A DNA stretch of 64,000 nt from CAISKJ01 sp046351555 (lineage in GTDB: Bacteria > Myxococcota_A > Polyangia > Polyangiales > Ga0077539). Shown here in pieces: positions 35,165 to 43,416 of this stretch. The stretch covers positions 1 to 64,000 of the forward strand of contig JAXLYI010000034.1 in assembly GCA_046351555.1 (NCBI GenBank), read 5' to 3'. The translations under genes were made by a program, and so were the position numbers. Numbering within the stretch: the first letter of the stretch is position 1; each line of letters starts with the position of its first letter. Under the pieces are notes generated by a model. It saw only the letters and a list, made by a program, of their open reading frames with translations. It searched no databases and had not been told where the DNA came from.

Positions 35165-36412
35165 TCACGGCGAGGTGGCGGCGGTGCGGTAGACGACGCG
35201 GACGGTCGACCCCGCCTCGGGGATCGCGTCGGGCGAGAGGGTCACGCGATTCATCGCCGGGTCGTACGTCCAGCCCGTGGTGAGCAGGCGCTCGGGGGCG
35301 CCGGGCGACGTCACCCACACCTGGATGGTGTCGACCCGCGGGCGCTGCGAGAGCACCCACGACGTGACGCGGCTCACGATGTCGCGCGCGAACGCGGCGA
35401 AGATCGACGACCAGTCGCTCGCGCACACCTTCGCCCGCTGGCCCCGCGTCCGCTCGGTGAGCGTGAGGTAGGCGGTGCCGCGGGCCACCATGGTCGGGCA
35501 ATCGGCGCGCGTCTCGTAGCCCACGATGCTGTGGAAGACGTAGCCGTCGAAGCCGCCGAGCGCGCGCACCTGGCGGTCGAAGTCGTCGGCCGTCAGCGTG
35601 CTCTCGTCGTCGGTCACCACCACGAAGAAGCGGGCCGAGTCGGGGCGGAGGAAGTCGCGGTAGCTCGCGTGGCGCGCGACGATCTGCGTGAGCGCGTCGT
35701 GGCTGGCGACGTACTGGTCCACCGCGCGGAAGCGGGCGCTGTCGGCGCAGGCGGGGCCCCCGAGCGGCGGCGGGACGCACACCCGGAGCGTGCCGGTGCC
35801 GCGCCGCGCGACCATCACCACGCGGTAGTCGAGCCCGCTCCCGGCCATCACCGACGCGAAGCGGTTGAGGTTGTCGTTCACGTAGGCGGTCTCCTGGGTC
35901 ATCGACCCGGAGGTGTCGAGCGCCCACACGATGTCGACCGCGCGCCGCGAGACCGCCGTGTCGGAGAAGGTCTCGCTGAACTGGCACCGCCGGGCCGCGT
36001 CGGGCAGCCACGAGCCCACGCACTCGCCCCAGGCGCCGCCGGCCCCGCAGGACTGCGTCCCCATCCGGCACATCCCGTTGAACAGCGAACCCGGCCGCTC
36101 GAAGCAGCGCTGCGTGGAGCCCGCCGGCGCGCAGGGGCAGCCCTCGTTGGCCATCCCGTCGCCGTCATCATCGAAGGGCGTCGCGCAGTCCTCCTCGACC
36201 AACGGCACCTCGGGGAGGTCGGGGACGTCGTCCGCATCGGGCGCGTCCGATGCGTCGGGCGCGTCGGGGACGTCGTCGACGTCGGGAGCATCGTCCGCGT
36301 CGAAGCCGCCGTCGCGCGCGTCCCCGTAGCCCACGACCGTCGACGCGCACGCCCCCGCGCCGAGCGCGACGACGCACAGGAGCAGCGCGGGCAGCGGCGG
36401 ACGGCGGACCAT
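35165..36412 (-). CDS. Lipoprotein with von Willebrand factor A domain
   Basis: 415 residues. Lipobox GAGACAS, acidic tether (DVDDVPDAPDASDAPDADDV), a short cysteine-containing EF-hand-like segment (FDDDGDGMANEG), then a vWA domain with the MIDAS motif DTSGSM (about 180) and a TDDEST strand. Such proteins bind ligands through a metal site at the cell surface. The start was set at the signal peptide; CAGAGT lies 6 nt upstream and TAGACA 17 nt further, a good promoter. Confidence 0.85.
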   Translation of the reverse strand: MVRRPPLPALLLCVVALGAGACASTVVGYGDARDGGFDADDAPDVDDVPDAPDASDAPDADDVPDLPEVPLVEEDCATPFDDDGDGMANEGCPCAPAGSTQRCFERPGSLFNGMCRMGTQSCGAGGAWGECVGSWLPDAARRCQFSETFSDTAVSRRAVDIVWALDTSGSMTQETAYVNDNLNRFASVMAGSGLDYRVVMVARRGTGTLRVCVPPPLGGPACADSARFRAVDQYVASHDALTQIVARHASYRDFLRPDSARFFVVVTDDESTLTADDFDRQVRALGGFDGYVFHSIVGYETRADCPTMVARGTAYLTLTERTRGQRAKVCASDWSSIFAAFARDIVSRVTSWVLSQRPRVDTIQVWVTSPGAPERLLTTGWTYDPAMNRVTLSPDAIPEAGSTVRVVYRTAATSP

Positions 36413-36418
36413 GGCGCG

Positions 36419-36447
36419 ACTCTGCCGCCCGCCGCGTGCGCTGTCTA
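36419..36447 (-). promoter_or_regulatory. Promoter of vWA lipoprotein (TAGACA-17-CAGAGT)
   Basis: On the minus strand, TAGACA (36447-36442) and CAGAGT (36424-36419) are 17 nt apart. The -10 ends 6 nt before the ATG at 36412, so the message should be leaderless. Confidence 0.5.
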
Positions 36448-36511
36448 CGCGCGGCGCGCAGGCCGCGGGGAGCGGGTGCGACGGGCCGGGACGTCCCCCG
36501 CCGCGTCGCGA

Positions 36512-36517
36512 TACGCT
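36512..36517 (+). promoter_or_regulatory. Putative -10 box (TACGCT), leaderless-type
   Basis: TACGCT ends 7 nt before the ATG at 36525. Confidence 0.45.
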
Positions 36518-36524
36518 CCATGCC

Positions 36525-37805
36525 ATGCGACGCTGGCGCGGGCTCAAGGCACTCGTTCACGACGCGGTCGACCGAACCGCCGACCTCGTCGAGGAGGCCA
36601 ACGGCTCGGTCGCCCGCGACGTGCTCCGTTACGTCTCCCTCGTCGAGCCGCTCGCGGGCCCGGCGGAGGTCGTCGAGGCCGTGCGCGGCGCCGTCACCGG
36701 CGGCGTCGTCGCCACCGTGAAGGCCGTCAACCGCGCGGTCGAAGTCGCCACCGACGCGGGCCTCGACCTCGCCGCCGACCGCACGCCCCCCGGCGGCGAC
36801 GCGCCCGTTCCGCTCCGCTCGGACGTGACGCGGAGCGCGCGCTGGCTCGGCGACGCGGCGCTCGGCGCGGTCAACGCCGCGGTGGGCGACTACCTCGACG
36901 CGCGCGGCAACGGGCTCGCGCTCGGCATGACGCTCCGCGCGGGCGACCGCTACCTCGCGGGCGACCTCGCGGGCCTCGCCGACGCGCTCCCCGACGCGAA
37001 GCCGCGCGCGGTCGTCTTCGTCCACGGGCTCGGCACCACCGAGTGGTCGTGGTTCGTCGGCGCGGAGGCGCACTGGGGCGACGCCGCGGAGAGCCTCGGC
37101 ACCCGCCTCGCGCGCGAGCTCGACGTCACCGCCCTCTACCTCCGCTACAACACCGGCCGCCACGTCTCCGAGAACGGCCGCGACCTCGCCGCCCTCCTCG
37201 AAGCCCTCGCCGACCGCTACCCCGCCCCCCTCGTCGAGATCGTCCTCGTCGGGCACTCGATGGGCGGCCTCGTGCTCCGCTCGGCCTGCCACTACGGGCG
37301 CGCCGCGAACCACCGCTGGACGGGCCTCGTCCGCCGCGCCTTCTGCCTCGGCTCGCCGCACCGCGGAGCACCCCTGGAGAAGCTCGGGCACGTCGCCGCG
37401 GCCGTCCTCCAGGGCTTCGACGCCCCGGGCGCGTGGATCCCCGGGCGCGTGCTCGACGGCCGGAGCGCCGGCATCAAGGACCTCCGCTACGGCTACACCG
37501 TCGACGAGGAGTGGCAGGGCCGCGACCCGGGCGCGCTCTTCGAAGACGGCTCGCTGGAGGTTCCGCTGCTCGAGGGCGTCGACTGGCACTTCGTCGCCGC
37601 CACCGTCACCCGCGACGCCGCGCACCCCGTCGGCCGGCTCGTCGGCGACCTGCTCGTCCGCGTGGAGAGCGCGTCGGGGCCCCGCGTCGCGCGCGAGCTC
37701 CCGGCGGCCCGCCACCTCGGCGCCGTGCTCCACCACGAGCTGCAGAACCACCCCGCCGTGTACGAGCTCCTCCGCGACTCGTGTACTACGCCCGCGGGAC
37801 CCTGA
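36525..37805 (+). CDS. Alpha/beta hydrolase, esterase/lipase-like
   Basis: 426 residues. An N-terminal helical region (about 1-140) has no signal peptide. The hydrolase domain begins at RAVVFVHGLGTTEWSW and has the nucleophile elbow GHSMGG (about residue 245) and a GSPHRGAPLEKLG strand typical of PGAP1/lipase-like enzymes. The catalytic His is probably in the C-terminal HHELQNHPAVYELL region. It converges on and overlaps the sensor gene by 20 bp. Confidence 0.82.
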   Translation: MRRWRGLKALVHDAVDRTADLVEEANGSVARDVLRYVSLVEPLAGPAEVVEAVRGAVTGGVVATVKAVNRAVEVATDAGLDLAADRTPPGGDAPVPLRSDVTRSARWLGDAALGAVNAAVGDYLDARGNGLALGMTLRAGDRYLAGDLAGLADALPDAKPRAVVFVHGLGTTEWSWFVGAEAHWGDAAESLGTRLARELDVTALYLRYNTGRHVSENGRDLAALLEALADRYPAPLVEIVLVGHSMGGLVLRSACHYGRAANHRWTGLVRRAFCLGSPHRGAPLEKLGHVAAAVLQGFDAPGAWIPGRVLDGRSAGIKDLRYGYTVDEEWQGRDPGALFEDGSLEVPLLEGVDWHFVAATVTRDAAHPVGRLVGDLLVRVESASGPRVARELPAARHLGAVLHHELQNHPAVYELLRDSCTTPAGP

Positions 37806-39420
37806 CCCACGCCTCGACGCCGTCGCCCGCGGGCTCGACGCCGGCGTCGCCGCCGAGGGGTCGCACCAGCCACGCCACGTCGGGGGCGGCGGACTCAGCC
37901 GCGCGCGGCGCCCGCACCGAGAAGCGGATCGACCGCTCGCGCTCGGCCGCCGCCACCGCCACGCGCCCCTCGCGGCCCGCGCGCTCGATCGCCCATCGGA
38001 GCACCGCGCGCAGCGCCCGACGCGCGCGCCCGTCGGCGTCGACCGCGGGGCCGTCGCCCTCGCGCGCTTCGAAGGTGAGCCGGACCCCCGCGGCGTCGGC
38101 GAAGGCCGCCACGTCCCCCGCCGCCGCGTCGTAGAGCGCGCGCGCCTCCACCGGGGCCACCGCCTCGGGGGCGAGCGGCGGCGGGGGCACGGCGTCCTCG
38201 GCGCGGAGCGCGTCGCCCGCGGCGCGCGCGGCGAGCTCGGCGTCGTCGGCGAGCGGCGCGAGCGCGCGGACGTGGGCCGCGAGCGTGGCCACCGACGCCT
38301 GGAGCGCGTCGGCGCGGCGGGCCTCGGCCTGGTCGACCGCCACCAGCGCCGGGAGCCTCCGCCCGTCGGGCGCGAACACCGCCACCCACCGCCCGCGCAG
38401 CGCCGCCTCCGGCCGCCACGGGAGCGCGAGCGGCGCCTCCACCGTGAGCCCGTCACGGAGCGCCCGGGCGGCGGCCTGGGCGCAGCCGGGGAGGCGCGCG
38501 ATCTCCGCGGCCCGCTCGAGCTCGGCCTGCGGCGCCAGCCCGCAGAGCACCCGCGCCGCCCCGTTGATCGCCACCGCGTGCAGGTCGGCGTCGTAGAGGA
38601 TCACCCCGACCGGCAGGTCGTCGAGCAGCGCCTGGAGCGTGGCCCGGTCGACGCCCGCCGTGAGGAGCCGCGCGCGGAGCTGCGAGGCGAGGGCCTCGAG
38701 CGCGTCGGCCACCTCGCCGATCTCGTCGCGGGAGTTCACGTCGATCGTGGCGCCGAAGTCCCCCGCGGCGAAGGACCGCGCGCCGGCGGCGATGCGGCGC
38801 AGCGGGCGCGAGGCGGCGAGCGCGGCGACCAGGCTCAGGAGCACGGCGGCCGACAGCCCCACGGCCGACGCGTTGCGCACGACGTCGGTCGCCTGGTCGG
38901 TGGCGGCGTTGATCTCCGACTCGGGCCGCGCGAGCCGCGCCACGCCGCGCACGGGCCCCGCCGCCGGGAAGCGCCGCGCCACGTAGAGCATCACCTGCCC
39001 GGTGGTGGCGCTTCGGCGGAGCGCCGAGCCCTCGCCGTCGCGCAGCGCCGCGCGGACCTCGGGGCGGTTGGCGTGGTTCTCCAGCGGCGCGCCGGGGCGG
39101 AAGGAGTCGCCGAGCACGTTGCCCGCCGCGTCGACCACCGTCAGCCGCGTGGGCAGGGCGTGGAGCAGGAGGTTGACGCGCGGCGCGAGCTCGGCCGGCC
39201 CCGCCTCGCCGAGCCGGTCCGCGATGCCCGTGAGCTCCCCGGCGAGCTGCGCCCGCGCCCGCGCGTGCTGGTCGCGCTCGAGCGTCGTGCGCAGGTAGAC
39301 GACCGTCGGGCCGAACACCAGCCCCACGACGAGGAGGTAGGTGCCCATGAGCTTGAAGTGCAACGGGATCCGCACGCGCGTCCTGACTGACCTCCCCCTT
39401 GTGGGGGGCGACGGGGTCAT
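37786..39420 (-). CDS. HAMP/PAS sensor protein with degenerate histidine-kinase end
   Basis: 544 residues. Two transmembrane segments (about 24-44 and 183-205) flank a periplasmic sensor domain. A HAMP domain (RPLRRIAAGARSFAAGDFGA) and a PAS-like domain (LLDDLPVGVILYDADLHAVA) follow. The C-terminal 200 residues resemble a kinase core but lack a phosphoacceptor H-box; the N-box position reads VLRWAIERAG and no DxGxG motif is evident. It may be a pseudokinase or signalling adaptor. No response regulator is adjacent. It is divergent from the FAA hydrolase gene with only 15 bp between. Confidence 0.8.
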   Translation of the reverse strand: MTPSPPTRGRSVRTRVRIPLHFKLMGTYLLVVGLVFGPTVVYLRTTLERDQHARARAQLAGELTGIADRLGEAGPAELAPRVNLLLHALPTRLTVVDAAGNVLGDSFRPGAPLENHANRPEVRAALRDGEGSALRRSATTGQVMLYVARRFPAAGPVRGVARLARPESEINAATDQATDVVRNASAVGLSAAVLLSLVAALAASRPLRRIAAGARSFAAGDFGATIDVNSRDEIGEVADALEALASQLRARLLTAGVDRATLQALLDDLPVGVILYDADLHAVAINGAARVLCGLAPQAELERAAEIARLPGCAQAAARALRDGLTVEAPLALPWRPEAALRGRWVAVFAPDGRRLPALVAVDQAEARRADALQASVATLAAHVRALAPLADDAELAARAAGDALRAEDAVPPPPLAPEAVAPVEARALYDAAAGDVAAFADAAGVRLTFEAREGDGPAVDADGRARRALRAVLRWAIERAGREGRVAVAAAERERSIRFSVRAPRAAESAAPDVAWLVRPLGGDAGVEPAGDGVEAWVRVPRA

Positions 39421-39435
39421 GGTACGCGCCCCGCG

Positions 39436-40413
39436 ATGAAGCTCGCCACCCTGCGCAACGGGACGCGCGACGGCGCCCTCGCCCTGGTCTCCGCCGACCT
39501 CCGCGCGTTCGTCCCCGCCGACGACATCGCGCCGACGCTCCAGGCCGCCCTCGACGACTGGGGCCGCGCCGAACCGCTGCTCCGCCGGCGCGCCGACGAC
39601 CTCGCCGCGGGCCGCGTCGCGGGCTCTCCCTTCGATCCCGCGGCGTGTCACAGCCCCCTGCCCCGCGCGTACGAGTGGGTCGACGGCTCCGCCTACCTCA
39701 ACCACGTCCGCCTCGTGCGCAAGGCCCGCCACGCCGAGCCCCCCGCCACCCTCGAGACCGACCCGCTCGTGTACCAGGGCGGCTCCGGCGTCCTCCTCGG
39801 CCCCACCGACGACATCCCGCTGCCCGACCCGGCGTGGGGCCTCGACTTCGAGTCCGAGGTCGCGGTGATCCTCGGCGACACGCCGCGGGCGACCTCCGCC
39901 GGCGACGCGGCGCCGTACGTGCGGCTCGTGATGCTGGTCAACGACGTGACGCTCCGCAACCTCATCCCCGACGAGCTCGCGAAGGGTTTTGGGTTCTTCT
40001 GCTCGAAGCCGGCGTCGGCCTTCTCGCCGGTGGCGGTGACGCCCGACGAGCTCGGCGAGGCCTGGCGCGGCGGCCGCGTCCACCTCCGCCTCCGCACCGA
40101 GCACAACGGCGCGCTCGTCGGCGACACCGACGCGGGGCCCGAAATGCACTTCTCCTTCTACGACCTCATCGGCCACATCACCAAGACGCGCGCCTACACC
40201 GCCGGCACCATCCTCGGCTCGGGCACCGTCTCCAACGTCGACCGCGCCCGCGGCATCTCGTGTCTCGCCGAGCGCCGCACCATCGAGACCATCGACCAGG
40301 GCAAGCCCTCGACGCCCTTCCTGAAGGCCGGCGACACCGTCGCGATCGAGATGCTCGACGCGGCGGGCCGCTCCGTCTTCGGCCGCATCGCGCAGAAGGT
40401 GGCGGCGGCGTGA
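39436..40413 (+). CDS. Fumarylacetoacetate hydrolase family protein
   Basis: 325 residues with the FAH fold: the metal ligands fit DFESEVAVILGD (E-x-E) and VMLVNDVTLRN, and the C-terminal GSGTVSNVDRARG and SCLAERRT segments are typical. Adjacent maiA makes a role in the last step of tyrosine breakdown (fumarylacetoacetate to fumarate and acetoacetate) likely. TACGCG lies 7 nt before the ATG. The stop overlaps the maiA start (GTGA). Confidence 0.88.
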   Translation: MKLATLRNGTRDGALALVSADLRAFVPADDIAPTLQAALDDWGRAEPLLRRRADDLAAGRVAGSPFDPAACHSPLPRAYEWVDGSAYLNHVRLVRKARHAEPPATLETDPLVYQGGSGVLLGPTDDIPLPDPAWGLDFESEVAVILGDTPRATSAGDAAPYVRLVMLVNDVTLRNLIPDELAKGFGFFCSKPASAFSPVAVTPDELGEAWRGGRVHLRLRTEHNGALVGDTDAGPEMHFSFYDLIGHITKTRAYTAGTILGSGTVSNVDRARGISCLAERRTIETIDQGKPSTPFLKAGDTVAIEMLDAAGRSVFGRIAQKVAAA

Positions 40414-41063
40414 GGCTCCACAACTACTGGCGCAGCTCGGCGAGCTGGCGCGTGCGGATCGCCCTCGCGCACAAGGGGATCGCGTACGAGTACGTCGCGG
40501 TCAACCTCGTGAAGGACGGCGGCGAGCAGCGCGGCGACGCCTACCGCGCGCTCAACCCGATGATGCAGGTGCCGACGCTGGCGTGGGAGGAGAACGGCGA
40601 GACGAGGCTCCTGACGCAGTCGATCGCGATCCTCGAGTACCTGGAGGAGACCCACCCCGAGCCCGCGCTCCTGCCGCGCGACCCGTACCTCCGCGCGCGG
40701 GCGAGGCAGCTCGCCGAGCTCATCAACTCGGGCGTCCAACCCCTCCAGAACCTCGAGCCCCAGCGCTACGTCCGCGAGGAGCTCGAGGGCGACGCGACCG
40801 CCTGGACGCGGCACTTCATCGTGCGCGGGATGGCGGCGCTCGAAGAAGAGGCGAAGCGCTCGGCGGGGGACTTCCTGGTGGGCGACGCGGTGAGCTTCGC
40901 CGACGTGTGCCTGGTGCCGCAGATGTTCGCGACGCGGCGCTTCGCGGGCGGGGCCGACGCCTTCCCGACGCTCGCGCGCATCGAGGCGCGGTGCCTGGAG
41001 TTGCCGGCCTTCCAGCAGGCCGCGCCCGAGCGCCAGCCCGACGCGCCGCGCGAGGGCGCCTGA
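40410..41063 (+). CDS. maiA: Maleylacetoacetate isomerase
   Basis: 217-residue zeta-class glutathione transferase. The active-site motif is NYWRSSASWRVRIALAHKGI near the N-terminus, with NPMMQVPTL, QSIAILEYLEETHP and the helical C-terminal domain (AELINSGVQPLQNL, FSADVCLVPQ-like segment). It converts maleylacetoacetate to fumarylacetoacetate using glutathione. The GTG start overlaps the FAA hydrolase stop by 4 nt. Confidence 0.92.
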   Translation: MRLHNYWRSSASWRVRIALAHKGIAYEYVAVNLVKDGGEQRGDAYRALNPMMQVPTLAWEENGETRLLTQSIAILEYLEETHPEPALLPRDPYLRARARQLAELINSGVQPLQNLEPQRYVREELEGDATAWTRHFIVRGMAALEEEAKRSAGDFLVGDAVSFADVCLVPQMFATRRFAGGADAFPTLARIEARCLELPAFQQAAPERQPDAPREGA

Positions 41064-41070
41064 GCGATCG

Positions 41071-41787
41071 ATGGTCCCGCGGCTGACGCGCGCGCTGAAG
41101 TTCCCCGACCCCGAGCGGGCCGACGCCGAGGGCGTGGTGGCGTGGGGCGGCGACCTCTCGCTCGAGCGCGTGCTGCTCGCGTACAAGAGCGGGATCTTCC
41201 CGTGGCCCGTCGAGGGCTACCCCCTGCTGTGGTTCTCGCCCGACCCGCGCTGGGTCATCGAGCCGGCGAAGGCCCACCTCCCGCGCTCGCTCCGCAAGGA
41301 GATGCGCCGCGGGACGTACACCGTTACCGTCGACCAGGACTTCGCCGGCGTCATCCGCGGCTGCGCCGAGTCCGCGCGGCCGGGCCAGGAGTCCACCTGG
41401 ATCACCGACGACATGGTGGCCGCGTACACGGGGCTGCACCGCGCGGGCTTCGCGCACAGCGTCGAGGCGCGGCTCGACGGGCTGCTGGTGGGCGGGCTCT
41501 ACGGCGTGTCGCTCGGCGGGGCCTTCTTCGGCGAGTCGATGTTCGCGCTGGAGCCCGACGCCTCCAAGGTCGCCTTCGCCACGCTGCTCGGGCACCTCGT
41601 GGCGTGGAAGTTCGACCTCGTCGACTGCCAGACCAAGACGGCCCACCTCCAGCGCTTCGGCGCGGTGGCGTGGCGCCGCTCGCTCTTCCTCGCCGCGGTC
41701 GCCAAGACCCAGGAGCGCCCCACCCGCCCCGGCCCGTGGCGCTTCGAACTCACGCCCGCCGAGGCCGAGAAGCTCATCGCGGGATGA
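41071..41787 (+). CDS. aat: Leucyl/phenylalanyl-tRNA--protein transferase
   Basis: 238 residues. Aat motifs: GGDLSLERVLLAYKSGIFPW, WFSPDPRWVIEP, TWITDDMVAAYTGLH, SVEARLDGLLVGGLYGVSLG, FFGESMF and DCQTKTAHLQRFGA. It adds Leu or Phe to proteins with N-terminal Lys/Arg, marking them for ClpS/ClpAP degradation (N-end rule). It starts 7 nt after maiA and overlaps the DUF99 gene by ATGA. Confidence 0.94.
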   Translation: MVPRLTRALKFPDPERADAEGVVAWGGDLSLERVLLAYKSGIFPWPVEGYPLLWFSPDPRWVIEPAKAHLPRSLRKEMRRGTYTVTVDQDFAGVIRGCAESARPGQESTWITDDMVAAYTGLHRAGFAHSVEARLDGLLVGGLYGVSLGGAFFGESMFALEPDASKVAFATLLGHLVAWKFDLVDCQTKTAHLQRFGAVAWRRSLFLAAVAKTQERPTRPGPWRFELTPAEAEKLIAG

Positions 41788-42368
41788 ACCTCGCGCGCGT
41801 CCTCGCTCAGGGGAAGACCCCGCGCGCCCTCGGCTTCGACGACGCGCCCTTCGCGAAGCGCCCCGGTGCCGCTGTCCCGCTCGTCGGCGTGCTCTGCTCC
41901 GGAACGCGCTTCGAAGGGATGCTCTGGGGCCGCACGCGCCGCGACGGCTGGGGCGCCACCGAGGCGATCGCGCGGATGTTCGAGGGGAGCAAGTTCCGCG
42001 ACCAGGCCCACGCGGTGCTGCTCGACGGGATCGCCGTCGGCGGCTTCAACGTCGTCGACCTGCCCGCCCTCCACGCGCGGGTGGGCGTGCCCTGTGCGGC
42101 CGTGATGCGCCGCGCGCCCGACCTCGCCGCGGTGCACCGCGCGATCGGGCGGCTCCCGCAGCCCGCGCGACGTCTCGCGGTGCTGGCGAAGGCGGGCGCG
42201 GTGCACGAGCTCGGCGGCCACGTCTTCCAGGTGGCCGGCGCGGTGCCCGCGGTGATGGCCGCGGCGCTGACGGCGCTGACGCGCGAGGGCGCGGTGCCCG
42301 AGGCGCTCCGGCTGGCGCACCTCATCGGGTCGGCGGTGATGCTCGGCGAGAGCGGGCGACGGGCGTAG
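41784..42368 (+). CDS. DUF99 family protein
   Basis: 194 residues with DUF99 features (LGFDDAPF, VPLVGVLCSGTRFEGMLWG, AVLLDGIAVGGFNVVDLPAL, PCAAVMRRAPDL). The family is related to endonuclease V and has been proposed to act on deoxyuridine in archaea, but bacterial roles are not established. The ATG overlaps the aat stop codon. Confidence 0.8.
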   Translation: MNLARVLAQGKTPRALGFDDAPFAKRPGAAVPLVGVLCSGTRFEGMLWGRTRRDGWGATEAIARMFEGSKFRDQAHAVLLDGIAVGGFNVVDLPALHARVGVPCAAVMRRAPDLAAVHRAIGRLPQPARRLAVLAKAGAVHELGGHVFQVAGAVPAVMAAALTALTREGAVPEALRLAHLIGSAVMLGESGRRA

Positions 42369-42449
42369 CGCTCGCCGCGCGTGACACCGGCCCCGGGCGC
42401 GGTGTACTCTCCTCACTGCCGCCCCTCTCTTCCCCGCGCGGCCCCACGC

Positions 42450-42812
42450 ATGGCGCTGAGTCTTCACGCGGAATACCTCCTGGGCTACCTCGCCGGCGCG
42501 AAGAACCTCCCTGCCCGCGACGTGATCCCCTTCGCGCGCTTCGAACCCGGCGCGCGGACGCAGCAGTCGTCCGCCCTGGTCAACGCTCTCGCGCTCGGCG
42601 TCTCCGACGGCCGCCGCGGGCGCCCGGTGCGCGACGCCAGCGAGGTCCGCATGCGCGTGATGGCGATCATGAACCCGCGCGCCGTCACCGGCTCCTACGC
42701 CGCCGCGACGCCGTCGGACAGCGAGGTCGCCGCCGTCCTCGCCGAGCACCGCGACAGCGACCCAAACCTCGCGCTCGACGCCATCCTCGCCCGCATCGCG
42801 GTCGGCGAATAG
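42450..42812 (+). CDS. Hypothetical protein
   Basis: 120 residues, soluble, no recognised domain. It begins MALSLHAEYLLGYLAGAKNL and has a Ser/Asp-rich C-terminal helix. A TACTCT box lies at 42405-42410, 39 nt upstream. The GTG at 42381 in the same frame would add 23 poorly protein-like residues. Confidence 0.5.
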   Translation: MALSLHAEYLLGYLAGAKNLPARDVIPFARFEPGARTQQSSALVNALALGVSDGRRGRPVRDASEVRMRVMAIMNPRAVTGSYAAATPSDSEVAAVLAEHRDSDPNLALDAILARIAVGE

Positions 42813-42813
42813 C

Positions 42814-43416
42814 TCACCACCCGCGGCGCGCGAGGTCGCAGTCCCACAGCGCGAGGTCGCTGTGGTCGCGCCGCGGCGCCTCCACCGCGTCCTCATACGG
42901 GACCCACGGGAGCATCCGCCACCCGGCGCCTGTCAGCACCAGCCCCTCGACCCACAGCGCCCAGCGCCCGCCGGGCTCCGCGCCCACCAGCAGCAGCCGC
43001 TCGACGTAGAGCGTCCGCGACGCGAAGCCCTCCGCGCCGCCGCCCTCGGCCACGCGGACCCCGCGCGCGCACCAGCCCACCAGCGCTTGCCCGCGGTGCG
43101 CGGCGAGCATCTGCCAGCGCGGCTCGCGCGGCGACGGGGTGATGCCCGCCACGCTCCCCGCCACGCGCCGCCGGCCCGCCTCGGTGAACACCGACTCCAC
43201 CTCCGCGTGCCGCAGCCGAAGCGCCCGCATGCCCCCCGCGCCCTCGCGGATGAGCCGTTCGAGCACCACGGGCGCGCCCTCCGCGATGCGCGCCTCGGCC
43301 CACCCCGAGCGAACCGCGTCGTCGGGGACCTCCACCGCCGGCACCCGCACCGCGCCGGCCGTCGTCCCCGCGCACGCGAGCGAGCACGCCGCCACGAGCA
43401 CCACAACGCGGATCAA
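42814..43416 (-). CDS. Hypothetical lipoprotein
   Basis: 200 residues. It starts at a TTG (TTGA overlap with the upstream stop) and has a signal with lipobox-like SLACAG. The rest is beta-rich with Trp near the end (WRMLPWVPYED) and no known domain. It is coupled to the 577-residue protein upstream, so the two probably act together in the envelope. Confidence 0.65.
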   Translation of the reverse strand: MIRVVVLVAACSLACAGTTAGAVRVPAVEVPDDAVRSGWAEARIAEGAPVVLERLIREGAGGMRALRLRHAEVESVFTEAGRRRVAGSVAGITPSPREPRWQMLAAHRGQALVGWCARGVRVAEGGGAEGFASRTLYVERLLLVGAEPGGRWALWVEGLVLTGAGWRMLPWVPYEDAVEAPRRDHSDLALWDCDLARRGW

